Source: Psoroptes ovis (lineage: Eukaryota > Arthropoda > Arachnida > Sarcoptiformes > Psoroptidae). Taken from it: 64,000 bases of DNA. Within the stretch, counting starts at the first letter, position 1. The number at the start of each line of letters is the position of its first letter. Below, in pieces: positions 42,001 to 47,017 of the stretch. The position numbers and the translations under genes were made by a program. The notes under the pieces are model-generated. The model worked only from the letters and a program-made list of their open reading frames with translations, was not told the origin of the DNA and searched no databases. The stretch covers positions 372,001 through 436,000 of the forward strand of contig PQWQ01000002.1 in assembly GCA_002943765.1 (NCBI GenBank), given 5' to 3'.

Positions 42001-45000
42001 GTAAATAATTTAATGGCACGTGTTCAATGGTCAGAACCATTACAACCGAATGGTCGTATAATCGGTTATCACATATATGTGCATAATATGGCAGCTAATT
42101 TGACTGAAGTGAAACGTTTTCAAATATCTGATCTACAACAAAATACGATGGAATATACTATTCATAATCTAAGTATGATTCTCAATTTTTCTTTGGATTA
42201 ATAATTGTAATTTTTAATTTTTTTCCATGCATTCTTAGAACCATTTACGCAATATAAAGTATGGACCAAAGCATATACTGAACGATCTGAAGGTGAAGCA
42301 TCGAGAACAATTGAATTTCGTACCGATGTTTCTGGACCATCTGCACCATATATTTCCAATTTAACATGTGAAGGAGACGATGCACTGATCGTTCAATGGA
42401 CAAGACCTGAAAGATTTTATCATAAAATTGATTATTATTTTGTTTATTATCGTTCTGAACATGATTCAGATGATAATTTTGAAGAAATACCAATCAATAT
42501 ACCTGGTTTCGATACATCATATGAACATTTTGTAAGCTTGAAAAATTATTATTTTCCTATTAAATATAATTAAATCACCTTTATAATTATAATTTTCTTT
42601 TTCAAAATTTAGACAAAAATTACCAATCTGACCAAAGGTACATTGTATGAAGTTAAAGTACAAGGAGCAACAAGAAGCTTAAAAGAAAGTAGTAAACTTT
42701 ATCGAGGTGATTTTAGTGAATCACGTAAAGTTATTCTTCAGAGTAAGTGTATCAGTAAGTTCTGTCTTTTTCCTTCTTTAATTGAATTATTAATAATAAT
42801 CATTTGCTCATCTATCTCTCTCTCTTCTTTTTTTTCTTCATTTTTCAAATGGTCAATCTATTTTTTTCCAACACAAAAAAATCTAAAAACAAAAAACAAA
42901 ACAAAATTCATATATTTCTATATTTGAGCATTGTCGGTGATTGTGTTGTTTTTGGGCATTTGCATATGTGATAAATTACTTTTAATAATGATAATAATAA
43001 TAATAATAACTACTTCTTATCTTTATGATGAATGAATGGATGGATGGAAGCTAAGATTAGAATTTAGATTAGCCTTTTGTGCTTTTTTTATTAATGACAC
43101 AAACTCGAAAAATTTTTCTTTGAAAATCATTTCAACTAATTCATTGTTTTTTCATTTTTGTGTATTAATTTTTTTGAATTTTACCACTTAAGGCTATGCT
43201 GGTTCGGATTTATTTTCAGCATCATTGATGGCCGGATTGACATGCGCTTTATTGGCATTTTTATTAGCATTGGCTAGTTTTTTTCTATGGAGAAAATATT
43301 TTCAAGCAGCCTATTATTACCTTGATGATCCAGCTGTCGGTGGTGGAAGTAATCCACGATCATCACCAAATTTATCTGAAGTTTTCATTGATGAAGCTGA
43401 ATATCCACCGATTTTGACTGGACAATGGTCACGTCATGTACAAGATTTACATTGTGATGGTGATATCGGTTTCACACGTGAATATGAACAATTACAACGT
43501 TCAACCGAAATACATGCCGATCGTCTTTCATCTGAACATTCACATATGGCTGAAAATAAAACTAAAAATCGTTATGTCAATATTGTTGCATATGATCATA
43601 CTCGTGTATTACTTAAACCATTACCTGGTCAAAAGAAAACTGGTCATGATTATATCAATGCTAATTATATTGATGTAAGATTATCATTATCATTATTATT
43701 ATTTTAACTAATCATTATAATCATCAATTAGGGATATCGTAAATCACAAGCATACATTGGAACTCAAGGTCCATTACCTGCTACATTCGATGATTATTGG
43801 CGAATGATATGGGAACAACGTGTGTGTATTGTAGTAATGATCACCAATCTAATGGAACGAGGAAGGGTTAGTCTTAAAATTAATATGGTCATTGATAATT
43901 ATTACTTTTTCAAAAATTAGTTTTTCTGCTAAATTTTCCTAATTGCTTCATGATTGATTGATTGACATTATTATTTGTATCTTTTTTCTTTTCATTTATT
44001 TCTTTTCTCTCTATTTCTGTTTTCCTTTTAATTATTTAAATCAATTATTATTCAGAACTATCTTCAGCACCATGCTGAATTGATGGATGATGGAGTGAGT
44101 ATTTTTCTCATGGATATTCTTTGTCCATCTTCCTTTTTTCTCATTGATCTAAATTATTTCTCTGCTTTTCATGCATCGCTTTATAAAATTCATGATCTTT
44201 ATTTCAAATATATTTCTTGAATAAAATTATTCATTTTTCCTGTATTTTTGTAGAGAAAATGTGACATGTATTGGCCTAAAGAAGGTACTGAAACCTATGG
44301 CATCGTACAGGTTAGATTATTGCAAGAAGTCGTGATGGCTACGTATACTTTGCGAACATTCCATGTTAAAAATCTTAAAATCAAGAAGGTAATCTAAAAA
44401 AATATTAGAATTTCAAATAATAATGAATTTGCAAAATTTTAGAAGCATGGAAATGAACGTACGGTGTATCAATATCATTACACAAATTGGCCTGATCATG
44501 GTGTACCAGAACATCCATTACCAGTATTAGCATTTATTCGAAAATCATCTGCAGCTAATCCACCGACAGGTGGACCAATCATTGTTCATTGTTCAGCCGG
44601 TGTTGGCCGTACCGGTACATATATTGTCCTTGATGCAATGATGCAACAAATCAAACATCGTAATTGCATTAATGTATTTGGATTTTTAAAACACATTAGA
44701 CAACAAAGAAATTTTTTGGTGCAAACTGAAGAACAGTACATTTTCATACATGATGCATTATTAGAATTTCTTGAAGCCGGTGATACTGAAGTACCATCAA
44801 CACATTTATTACGTTATTTACAAACACTGCAAACCGGTGGTGAACCAAGATTAAATGGTTCAGAAAACGGATCAATACCATCTACATTGGATAAACATAG
44901 TCATTGGCCATTACTAGAACGACAATTTCGTATGGTCACACAATTTAAAGCTAAAGATTTCAATGTGGTTTCAGCATTGAAACCATGCAATAAACCTAAA

Positions 45001-46266
45001 AATCGTTCATTGAATTTAATACCATTGGAAGCACATCGTGTCCATATTCTGCCACGTACACCCGGTTCTGAAGGTTCTGACTACATCAATGCCACATTTT
45101 TGACTGGATTTAGTCGTCTACGTGAATTCATAATCACTCAACATCCAATATGGGATACTGTTCCAGATTTCTGGCAAATGATATGGGATCATAATGTGCA
45201 AACAATAGTGATGCTTTCATCTGTAATTGATGAAAAAGAATTTCCACAATTTTGGCCAGACAAAGAAGATGAAGCTGATTATGGTTCATTCAAAGTTAAA
45301 TTAATTGAAGAATCACGTCTAATGTTAAACTGTGAAAATGGTGGTGTTGGTGCTGGCTGTCCAAGTGGAACAGGTTTCATCACTAAACGTGATCTTATGT
45401 TACAATCGACACAAGATGATTATGAACTTTGTTGTCGATTAGTTCATTGTGCTGATTGGCCTGAACGTCAACCGTTGGCACAAGTTTTTGATCTCATAAA
45501 AATTGTCCAAGATTGGTGTATATCCGATACGGTCACATCATCCGGTGTTTTAGGACCGGTCGTTGTTGTTGATAAATTTGGTGGTACTGAAGCCGCAACA
45601 TTTGCCATATTAACCACATTATATAAGCAATTGAATTTTGAAGATTGTGTCGATGTTTATATGTACGCAAAACTATATCACTTACGACGTCCAGGAATAT
45701 GGCGATCGCAAGATGATTATTTATTCCTATATCGTGCATTAGAAGCATTAGTATCATCGACATCAACTGTACAATATACAACTGCACAAACACCTCAATC
45801 TGGTACCGGTACGAATGTCAATACATTGACAAGTACTTCATCAGCTACACATTTAATGGGTTCCAATACACCACCGCCATTGACAACATCATCAACGCCA
45901 AATGAAGCATTAGCACAATCTTATGCAACATTACCACGTGTTAGTTCACGCAATAGTCATCATCATCATCATCAAAATCAGCAACAACAACAACAATTTG
46001 AAATAAGAGGACCAATCAATATTGAACAACAGCAGCAAACAAATTATAATCATCATAATCATCAAAACATACAACAACAAAATGTTCAAAATGGTAGAAA
46101 TAATAATAATCGTACACCATCACCATTTATGTGTGATAGTCCACAACAATTATTATCAGTGCAAGCAACACAAATAACACAAGATTATAATTCTTATCAT
46201 ATATCAATGATGTCTGCGAATAATTCACAAATTGATCAATCTGGAAATCAAATAATTCATTCATGA
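5608..46266 (+). CDS. Ptp99A: Receptor-type tyrosine-protein phosphatase, Ptp99A (R5) type; 15-exon gene
   Basis: A type I membrane tyrosine phosphatase that removes phosphate from tyrosines on cytoplasmic partners; in flies Ptp99A acts on developing axons. Joining 15 exons gives about 1563 residues: signal segment 141-169, Ig domain 176-275 (Cys197, Cys259 in a DSGDYVC motif), four FN3 domains about 276-692, transmembrane helix 704-725, D1 about 786-1068, D2 about 1111-1394, and a Gln/His/Asn-rich tail. D1 keeps KNRY, WPD (972-974), HCSAGVGRTG (Cys1006) and QTEEQY, so it should be active. D2 has VVVDKFGG in place of the Cys loop (Asp1333) and WPE for WPD, so it should be inactive. GFLKHIR in D1 and the FGGTEAATF loop in D2 point to the PTPRG/PTPRZ-Ptp99A group rather than LAR. 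There is no carbonic-anhydrase domain. Exon phases agree throughout. Least certain are exon 1, its start codon and the exon 13 microexon. Confidence 0.88.
9917..9936. repeat. (CAA)n microsatellite
   Basis: Six to seven consecutive CAA triplets in intron 1. Confidence 0.8.
12704..12783 (-). mobile_element. 80-bp hairpin MITE, type A, copy 2
   Basis: TTAAATTGTCCGAAAAGTTC at the left and ACTTTTCGGACAGCCTAA at the right, flanked by TA. The interior is the reverse complement of copy 1. Confidence 0.85.
13995..14077 (-). mobile_element. Hairpin MITE, type A, copy 3 (83 bp)
   Basis: Begins TTAGATTGTCCGGAAAGTTT, ends CTTTTCGAACAACCTAA and is flanked by TA on both sides. It has a few small insertions relative to the 80-bp form and is in reverse orientation. 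Confidence 0.82.
14848..14926 (+). mobile_element. Hairpin MITE, type A, copy 4 (decayed right end)
   Basis: Begins TTAGTTTGTCCGAAAAGTTC. The right end reads CTTCCTGGACAACCTAG, so it carries several substitutions. The interior has the AATAGAGTTGCTCATG block typical of type A. Confidence 0.8.
15435..15515 (+). mobile_element. Hairpin MITE, type A, copy 5
   Basis: Begins TTAGGTTGTCCGAAATGTTC, ends AACTTTTCGGACAACCTAA and is flanked by TA. It lies about 200 bp upstream of the retrotransposon. Confidence 0.85.
15575..15603. repeat. (ATG)n microsatellite
   Basis: About ten ATG triplets in a row. It is one of many GAT/ATC tracts and lies close to the (GAT)n site that received the retrotransposon. 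Confidence 0.9.
15716..15997 (+). repeat. 5' LTR
   Basis: Begins TGTAATGG and ends CGATTACA, giving TG...CA ends with a 6-bp terminal inversion (TGTAAT/ATTACA). It is 282 bp, with a C9 run near its start and a polyadenylation signal AATAAA at 15927-15932. It differs from the 3' LTR only by one C in that run. Confidence 0.93.
15998..16143 (+). other. Retrotransposon leader between 5' LTR and gag
   Basis: 146 bases with several TTATCGT/AATCGT repeats. A primer-binding site should begin with TGG directly after the LTR, but the leader starts GAAACGTG and contains no TGG before the gag start codon. Confidence 0.7.
16144..20724 (+). CDS. BEL/Pao Gag-Pol polyprotein (1526 aa)
   Basis: One uninterrupted frame from ATG 16144 to a stop inside the 3' LTR. 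It has a Gag region (about 1-280), then two CX2CX4HX4C zinc knuckles (residues 281-294 and 313-326) and a third Cys/His cluster from 334. An aspartic protease follows with DSG at 400-402. The reverse transcriptase has YMDD at 737-740. RNase H begins near Asp896 (VDAC) with YTDSK further on. The integrase has an H-X4-H...CILC zinc site, then Asp1218, Asp1277 and Glu1318, and ends in a GDWVLVP domain. Gag and Pol are in the same frame, so no frameshift is needed. At 1526 residues it is at the short end for this superfamily. All catalytic residues I can check are present. There is no env. Confidence 0.95.
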   Translation: METVASETVAPNTAAGGDVIENRNDNIYENESASSDEENPELQSTSPISIVNNNRNRRQRSQDTISIVQIASSVQPFQSSVAEWPSFKIRIESLILNRDDLSDPSKCALISGLLRGEARSFWNRYEIAGKHLKQIWKLMSKEYENPAKINLFIQSSILAMAYVKNKYDRNNLERLGAQLNEFRNALSGMGQRYLDNTSQTVWRIAEKLWHEESEYICANCGSIDQLITRVHKLYEDSVAYAQMNEIRRTNNRNIRNEPRVAQRNPNTAFVRTVAANPVRKCFLCDRPGHMATVCNSSLSGDDKKQIISAKRLCRGCLWPGHCYRDCRSKSRIRCSSCNGQHPSSLHGVEFNEPVRTMQSESSPVDNVATAEIRVVRGPSYKSVGKFRAKIGTKECEVLIDSGADVSIVSGDLAPIEHRYKVQPVKLCGFDNSMSCIVNEMSNIILSYPDGNLNLDVLVSDHIQKGSVIIGKDFMSQMFREGHRVWHTIFGDIDLETMKIINLVRAQEDDYDKQVVHWHEKTEPDDVDDEPIKMHIEKLNNGRFKVDLPFFSSQRPPNNFNVALKLLNRLQSRLIEKNMFDRYENELLQFVKNDHAEIINDTDGYFMPHHEVERPDAVTTKLRIVLNASFGWNSLNELLWKGEVLNMDTLPHLLRIRMYPFLCIADLQKAFLQIVINEPDRKYLRLLWKTRDGQLMIMQMKVLPFGVISAPSILTNVVQTICNDLSGPTRKILENSMYMDDVLAASNSDSLLLDAMIEAKDAFLAAGFIMHKFVSNSVKIRETFETNTNECKLLGLLWNVPDDRIKLNWKLLDERIDTKRKLLKFIGQLYDPLGLCDPVKLLYRMQFSSLQTMNWDDVLDQDTVSSIETLITGLNKLNNIEFIRFIPNKNIIKCFVDACESGYGFSIYLDNDLIFGKAKIAPKQKTIVDLELLSLHEGVKALSRIVKMLKFEGEINVYTDSKINSDRLKLSPNGFPITIARRLLSILMIGAEHEIKFHHITGKYNPADLYSRGCRIDRFIKLEPWKIDPNKISSNCSQPIVTKLVCTIKETMIPDQTFRNWMEYCKSIKSMTKWINRCLNWFEVATKRERRFNALYAVYYIYQKSEQIRPNGLIEENGLLRFMSRDLENQPVWIPKNTGLAKELLFEAHRKALHRGVHMSLALIPSDIRISNANRMMRKLIADCILCRRIRGKLINQPFGPLHEVQKIFMKPFQCIMTDVFGPLNLYNGKKCYGIVIVCRTTKAIKLGILKDLSETAMIETLMSIWRQVGLPNMIWSDNGTNYMAAKEKLNQLFLAGKISRIEWNTSTPGAPWMNGAPERMIRLIKECLSMLSKKARSLYELKQNFEYVEYIINQRPIIQTDGRCISAFELCNGRSMNLQSNDAIDNPMELIEQRTNYVKNVMKLWISQYLCQLAKIKNETSTEIQVGDWVLVPGVMSKRSKWPLGQIEETVVGSDGVCRTVKLHVNGKTLWRPTNGLVWITRGENCNGTKTHPPPDDANTIVGNFNFLFSFRFQIGSFVRTVYNCI
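20588..20598 (+). other. Polypurine tract of the retrotransposon
   Basis: GGGGGGAGAA immediately before the 3' LTR, the expected plus-strand priming site. It lies inside the coding frame, because the polyprotein continues into the LTR. Confidence 0.8.
20599..20881 (+). repeat. 3' LTR
   Basis: 283 bp, identical to the 5' LTR except for ten rather than nine C in the C run. It contains AATAAA at 20811-20816 and the last 42 codons of the polyprotein. Confidence 0.93.
20882..22686 (+). other. Intron 1, part after the retrotransposon
   Basis: AT-rich intron sequence with GAT runs and no recognised exon. It ends in an A-rich tract (ATAAAATAAAATAAAG) that serves as the acceptor of exon 2; there is no pyrimidine tract. 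Confidence 0.6.
22687..22823 (+). CDS. Ptp99A: Ptp99A exon 2: first half of the Ig domain
   Basis: 137 nt, entered in phase 1 and left in phase 0 at a GTAAGT donor. It encodes NATIACEPAS, with the first Ig cysteine, and IQWFKDERK, with the core tryptophan. An in-frame TAA at 22677-22679 forces the start to lie after it, and the only AG available is at 22685-22686. Confidence 0.88.
23127..23250. repeat. Imperfect inverted repeat (foldback)
   Basis: The arm TTTTTTTTCTGTTTTCAACT (from about 23129), continuing TGG, pairs with CCAAGTTGAAAAACAG plus an A run near 23226-23250. An inner pair, TTTGAAAATGATC against GATCGTTTTCAA, extends the stem, with an unpaired bulge on the right side. No TE boundary was identified. 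Confidence 0.6.
23435..23514 (+). mobile_element. Hairpin MITE, type A, copy 6 (decayed)
   Basis: Begins TTAGGCTGTCCGAAAAGTTT and ends TTTCCGGACTACCTTA. The interior has CACTAGAGTTGCTTATGAAA. It lies in intron 2 and is visibly more mutated than copies with perfect ends. Confidence 0.8.
24057..24222 (+). CDS. Ptp99A: Ptp99A exon 3: second half of the Ig domain
   Basis: 166 nt from an AACCAG acceptor to a GTAAGA donor, phase 0 in and phase 1 out. It encodes DSGDYVC with the second Ig cysteine (residue 259) and the closing strand QVRLLVQ. Confidence 0.92.
25186..25209. repeat. (AAT)n microsatellite
   Basis: Eight AAT triplets in intron 3. Confidence 0.85.
25841..25920 (-). mobile_element. 80-bp hairpin MITE, type A, copy 7
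   Basis: Begins TTAGATTGTCCGAAAAGTTC, ends AACTTTTCAGACAACCTAA, reverse orientation. The left flank is CA and the right is TA. Confidence 0.85.
27088..27170 (+). mobile_element. Hairpin MITE, type A, copy 8
   Basis: Begins TTAGGTTGTTGTCCGAAAAG (a 3-bp TTG insertion in the terminal repeat) and ends AACTTTCCGGACAATCCTAA, flanked by TA. The interior reads CCGATAGAGTTGCCGATG. Confidence 0.82.
27941..28024 (+). mobile_element. Hairpin MITE, type B, copy 9
   Basis: Begins ATTGGTGTGTCCGAAAAGTT and ends ACTTTTCTGACAGCCTCTAA. Its arms extend through TTGCCGATTAT at the left and AAAATCGGCAG at the right, giving a longer stem than type A. It lies in intron 3. Confidence 0.75.
28830..28869. repeat. Perfect 17-bp hairpin with 6-nt loop
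   Basis: AAAATGATTAAATAATC, loop TTATCT, then the exact complement GATTATTTAATCATTTT. It is short and AT-only in character, and may be a chance or slippage product. Confidence 0.75.
30535..30615 (+). mobile_element. Hairpin MITE, type B, copy 10
   Basis: Begins CTAAGTTGTCCGGAAAGTTC and ends AACTTATCGGACAACCTAA. The arms include TGGCCGATTAT and AAAAATCGGCAAG. Confidence 0.8.
30966..31042 (+). mobile_element. Hairpin MITE, type A, copy 11
   Basis: Begins TTAGGTTGCCCGAAAAGTTC and ends ATTTTCCGGACAACC, with the last bases of the right repeat altered (CCGCATAA). The interior is CGATAGAGTTGCCGATG, close to copy 8. Confidence 0.78.
32747..32768. repeat. T22 homopolymer
   Basis: Uninterrupted run of 22 T in intron 3. 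Confidence 0.9.
32997..33020. repeat. (TG)12 microsatellite
   Basis: Twelve TG repeats in intron 3, with a second shorter TG tract at about 32942-32955. Confidence 0.9.
35658..35737 (+). mobile_element. 80-bp hairpin MITE, type A, copy 12 (close to consensus)
   Basis: Begins TTAGGTTGTCCGAAAAGTTC and ends AACTTTCCGGACAGCCTAA, flanked by TA on both sides. The interior is ATTCCGCTTAATCAATAGAG, the commonest type A sequence. Confidence 0.88.
38675..38798 (+). CDS. Ptp99A: Ptp99A exon 4: start of FN3 domain 1
   Basis: 124 nt, phase 1 in and phase 2 out (donor GTAATT). It encodes VPDPPGKP, then VNLSWAPS and LNYIIQT, the A-C strands of an FN3 fold with its conserved tryptophan. Confidence 0.92.
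38870..39051 (+). CDS. Ptp99A: Ptp99A exon 5: end of FN3 domain 1
   Basis: 182 nt from a TTTTTAG acceptor to a GTAAGT donor. It completes FN3-1 with LQPFTVYSFRVIAVNAIG, the standard E-F strand signature, and SQPSKESYYTVTL. Confidence 0.93.
39131..39330 (+). CDS. Ptp99A: Ptp99A exon 6: start of FN3 domain 2
   Basis: 200 nt, phase 1 in and 0 out (donor GTAAGA). It encodes IPDGIPIGF, LSFEWHPPP, GYRLRYHK and ends TIGDPEAR, which continues directly into NYTIRNLEPYTEY of exon 7. Confidence 0.9.
39331..41783 (+). other. Intron 6
   Basis: 2.45-kb intron splitting FN3-2. The last 417 bases are open in frame with exon 7 and contain no AG dinucleotide from 41520 to 41781. The rest is AT-rich with short CAT and AAC tracts and nothing else recognisable. 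Confidence 0.65.
41367..41783 (+). other. Open frame joined to exon 7: possible alternative 5' exon
   Basis: From ATG 41367 the frame stays open for 139 codons and runs straight into exon 7 in phase. It encodes an arginine-rich stretch, an Asn/His-rich stretch, a hydrophobic segment (YILIFSSFFNIIWAI) and a Ser/Thr/Pro linker, an order similar to exon 1. It could start a short isoform lacking the Ig and FN3-1 domains. It could equally be intron with a distant branchpoint. The sequence alone does not decide. Confidence 0.3.
41784..41898 (+). CDS. Ptp99A: Ptp99A exon 7: end of FN3 domain 2
   Basis: 115 nt from an ATTACAG acceptor to a GTATGT donor, phase 0 in and 1 out. It encodes YTIRNLEPYTEYFVTLRVFN, closing FN3-2. 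The pyrimidine tract before the acceptor is weak. Confidence 0.9.
41966..42172 (+). CDS. Ptp99A: Ptp99A exon 8: FN3 domain 3
   Basis: 207 nt, phase 1 in and 1 out (donor GTATGA). It encodes VPSPPRNVTV, ARVQWSEPLQPNG, IIGYHIYVH and EYTIHNL, most of an FN3 fold. Confidence 0.93.
42239..42531 (+). CDS. Ptp99A: Ptp99A exon 9: end of FN3-3 and start of FN3-4
   Basis: 293 nt from an ATTCTTAG acceptor to a GTAAGC donor, phase 1 in and 0 out. It encodes PFTQYKVWTKAYTE, ending FN3-3, then GPSAPYISNL, ALIVQWTRPE and DYYFVYYRSE of FN3-4. Confidence 0.93.
42613..42742 (+). CDS. Ptp99A: Ptp99A exon 10: end of FN3-4, juxtamembrane
   Basis: 130 nt, phase 0 in and 1 out. It encodes ITNLTKGTLYEVKVQGATRS and ends VILQ. 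The donor GTAAGT at 42743 is followed 12 nt later by a second GTAAGT at 42755, so the exon may have two ends; the longer form would add Ser-Lys-Cys-Ile. Confidence 0.92.
42743..43192 (+). other. Intron 10
   Basis: 450-bp intron with a pyrimidine-rich stretch near 42815-42845 and an AAT tract near 42990. No extra exon was recognised. Confidence 0.75.
43193..43674 (+). CDS. Ptp99A: Ptp99A exon 11: transmembrane segment and start of phosphatase D1
   Basis: 482 nt, phase 1 in and 0 out (donor GTAAGA). It encodes the membrane helix (residues 704-725, LMAGLTCALLAFLLALASFF followed by WRKY), a Gly/Ser-rich juxtamembrane segment, then REYEQL, NKTKNRYVNIVAYDHTRV and DYINANYID, the standard opening of a PTP domain. 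Confidence 0.96.
43732..43866 (+). CDS. Ptp99A: Ptp99A exon 12: D1, GTQGP to E-loop
   Basis: 135 nt, phase 0 both sides. It encodes YIGTQGPLPATFDDYWRMIW and VVMITNLMERGR, stopping in the middle of the E-loop. The donor is GTTAGT, weaker than the GTAAGT sites elsewhere in the gene. Confidence 0.95.
44056..44094 (+). CDS. Ptp99A: Candidate Ptp99A microexon 13 (13 codons)
   Basis: A 39-nt open, phase-0 segment between a TTATTCAG acceptor and a GTGAGT donor. It encodes NYLQHHAELMDDG. Without it exon 12 and exon 14 join as MERGR-RKCDMYWP, the normal family sequence, so it is either an optional insert or a false exon. It lies inside what would otherwise be a 387-nt intron, longer than most neighbouring introns. 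Confidence 0.5.
44254..44388 (+). CDS. Ptp99A: Ptp99A exon 14: D1, KCDMYWP segment
   Basis: 135 nt from TTTTTGTAG to a GTAATC donor, phase 0 both sides. It encodes RKCDMYWPKEGTETYGIV and the strands TYTLRTFHVKNLKIKK. Confidence 0.95.
44443..46266 (+). CDS. Ptp99A: Ptp99A exon 15: D1 catalytic core, D2 and C-terminal tail
   Basis: 1824 nt from an AAATTTTAG acceptor to the TGA at 46264-46266. D1 part: YQYHYTNWPDHGVP with the general acid (Asp974), HCSAGVGRTG with Cys1006 (codon 44590-44592), and QTEEQYIF. D2 (about 1111-1394): KNRSLNLIPLE, DYINATFL, EFIITQHPIW and DDYELCCRL, with WPE (Glu1297) for WPD and Asp1333 for the catalytic Cys. The tail (about 1395-1563) is Ser/Thr-rich, then Gln/His/Asn-rich. 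D2 and the tail are unspliced with the end of D1. Confidence 0.97.
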   Translation, partial: KHGNERTVYQYHYTNWPDHGVPEHPLPVLAFIRKSSAANPPTGGPIIVHCSAGVGRTGTYIVLDAMMQQIKHRNCINVFGFLKHIRQQRNFLVQTEEQYIFIHDALLEFLEAGDTEVPSTHLLRYLQTLQTGGEPRLNGSENGSIPSTLDKHSHWPLLERQFRMVTQFKAKDFNVVSALKPCNKPKNRSLNLIPLEAHRVHILPRTPGSEGSDYINATFLTGFSRLREFIITQHPIWDTVPDFWQMIWDHNVQTIVMLSSVIDEKEFPQFWPDKEDEADYGSFKVKLIEESRLMLNCENGGVGAGCPSGTGFITKRDLMLQSTQDDYELCCRLVHCADWPERQPLAQVFDLIKIVQDWCISDTVTSSGVLGPVVVVDKFGGTEAATFAILTTLYKQLNFEDCVDVYMYAKLYHLRRPGIWRSQDDYLFLYRALEALVSSTSTVQYTTAQTPQSGTGTNVNTLTSTSSATHLMGSNTPPPLTTSSTPNEALAQSYATLPRVSSRNSHHHHHQNQQQQQQFEIRGPINIEQQQQTNYNHHNHQNIQQQNVQNGRNNNNRTPSPFMCDSPQQLLSVQATQITQDYNSYHISMMSANNSQIDQSGNQIIHS

Positions 46267-46336
46267 AATCAATCACTCAATTTGAATTGTTTTCTATGAC
46301 AATATTAAACCAAAAATTAAGAATTATATTGAATTA

Positions 46337-46342
46337 AATAAA
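46337..46342 (+). terminator. Candidate polyadenylation signal of Ptp99A
   Basis: AATAAA 70 nt after the stop codon. In DNA this AT-rich such hexamers are common, so the assignment rests on position only. Confidence 0.35.
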
Positions 46343-46993
46343 GAAGAACAAGAATCATTTACATTGCTCAACCAAAAACTATTTAATTAGAAAATATTTA
46401 AAGATATTTATAGAGATTAATATTATTATTATTATTCTACAAATCATTATTATTATGATACAAATCAAAATACAAAGAGAGTACAGAAAAATACCGATTG
46501 TTAATTATTATTTATGAAATTTTGATTATCATCACACCAATTACTACAATGATTTACACATTCAAAAAACAATTGTTATTGCTCTATTTTGACAAAACAA
46601 ACCCAAAACAAACAAATAACCAATTAATCAATCAATCAAATAATCCTTCGAAAAACATTTACAATTTCAATTAGGAATTCTTTCATTCATTCATTTCTTT
46701 CATCTTTTGATTTATATTTGATTGCTGCTATATAATTCAAATTTTGATTAATTTTGATGATCAATCATTTTACGAATATGCTCATTATTATTATTATGAT
46801 TTTCAAATTGATGATACGAACCAAATTGATATGTTTTAGGAATCTTTTTTTTTTTAAATTTTATTTAAATAATTTGTACATTTTTTTTCCTGTTTCTTTC
46901 TTTTTCTTTTGTAAATTTTATTTCATTTTAAGAATTTTTAATTTTCATTTTCATTCTCGAAACGACAACGACAAAACGGCAATTATCCTTAAT

Positions 46994-47017
46994 TTATTAT
47001 TATTATTATTATTATTT
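46994..47017. repeat. (ATT)n microsatellite
   Basis: Seven to eight ATT triplets. Confidence 0.85.

Noticed and set aside
5608..46266. LAR/PTPRF-type receptor phosphatase
   Set aside because: My first reading, from the Ig+FN3+tandem PTP layout. LAR has three Ig domains, more FN3 domains and a Cys in D2. Here there is one Ig, four FN3 and Asp in D2 with FGGTEA, which fits Ptp99A/R5.
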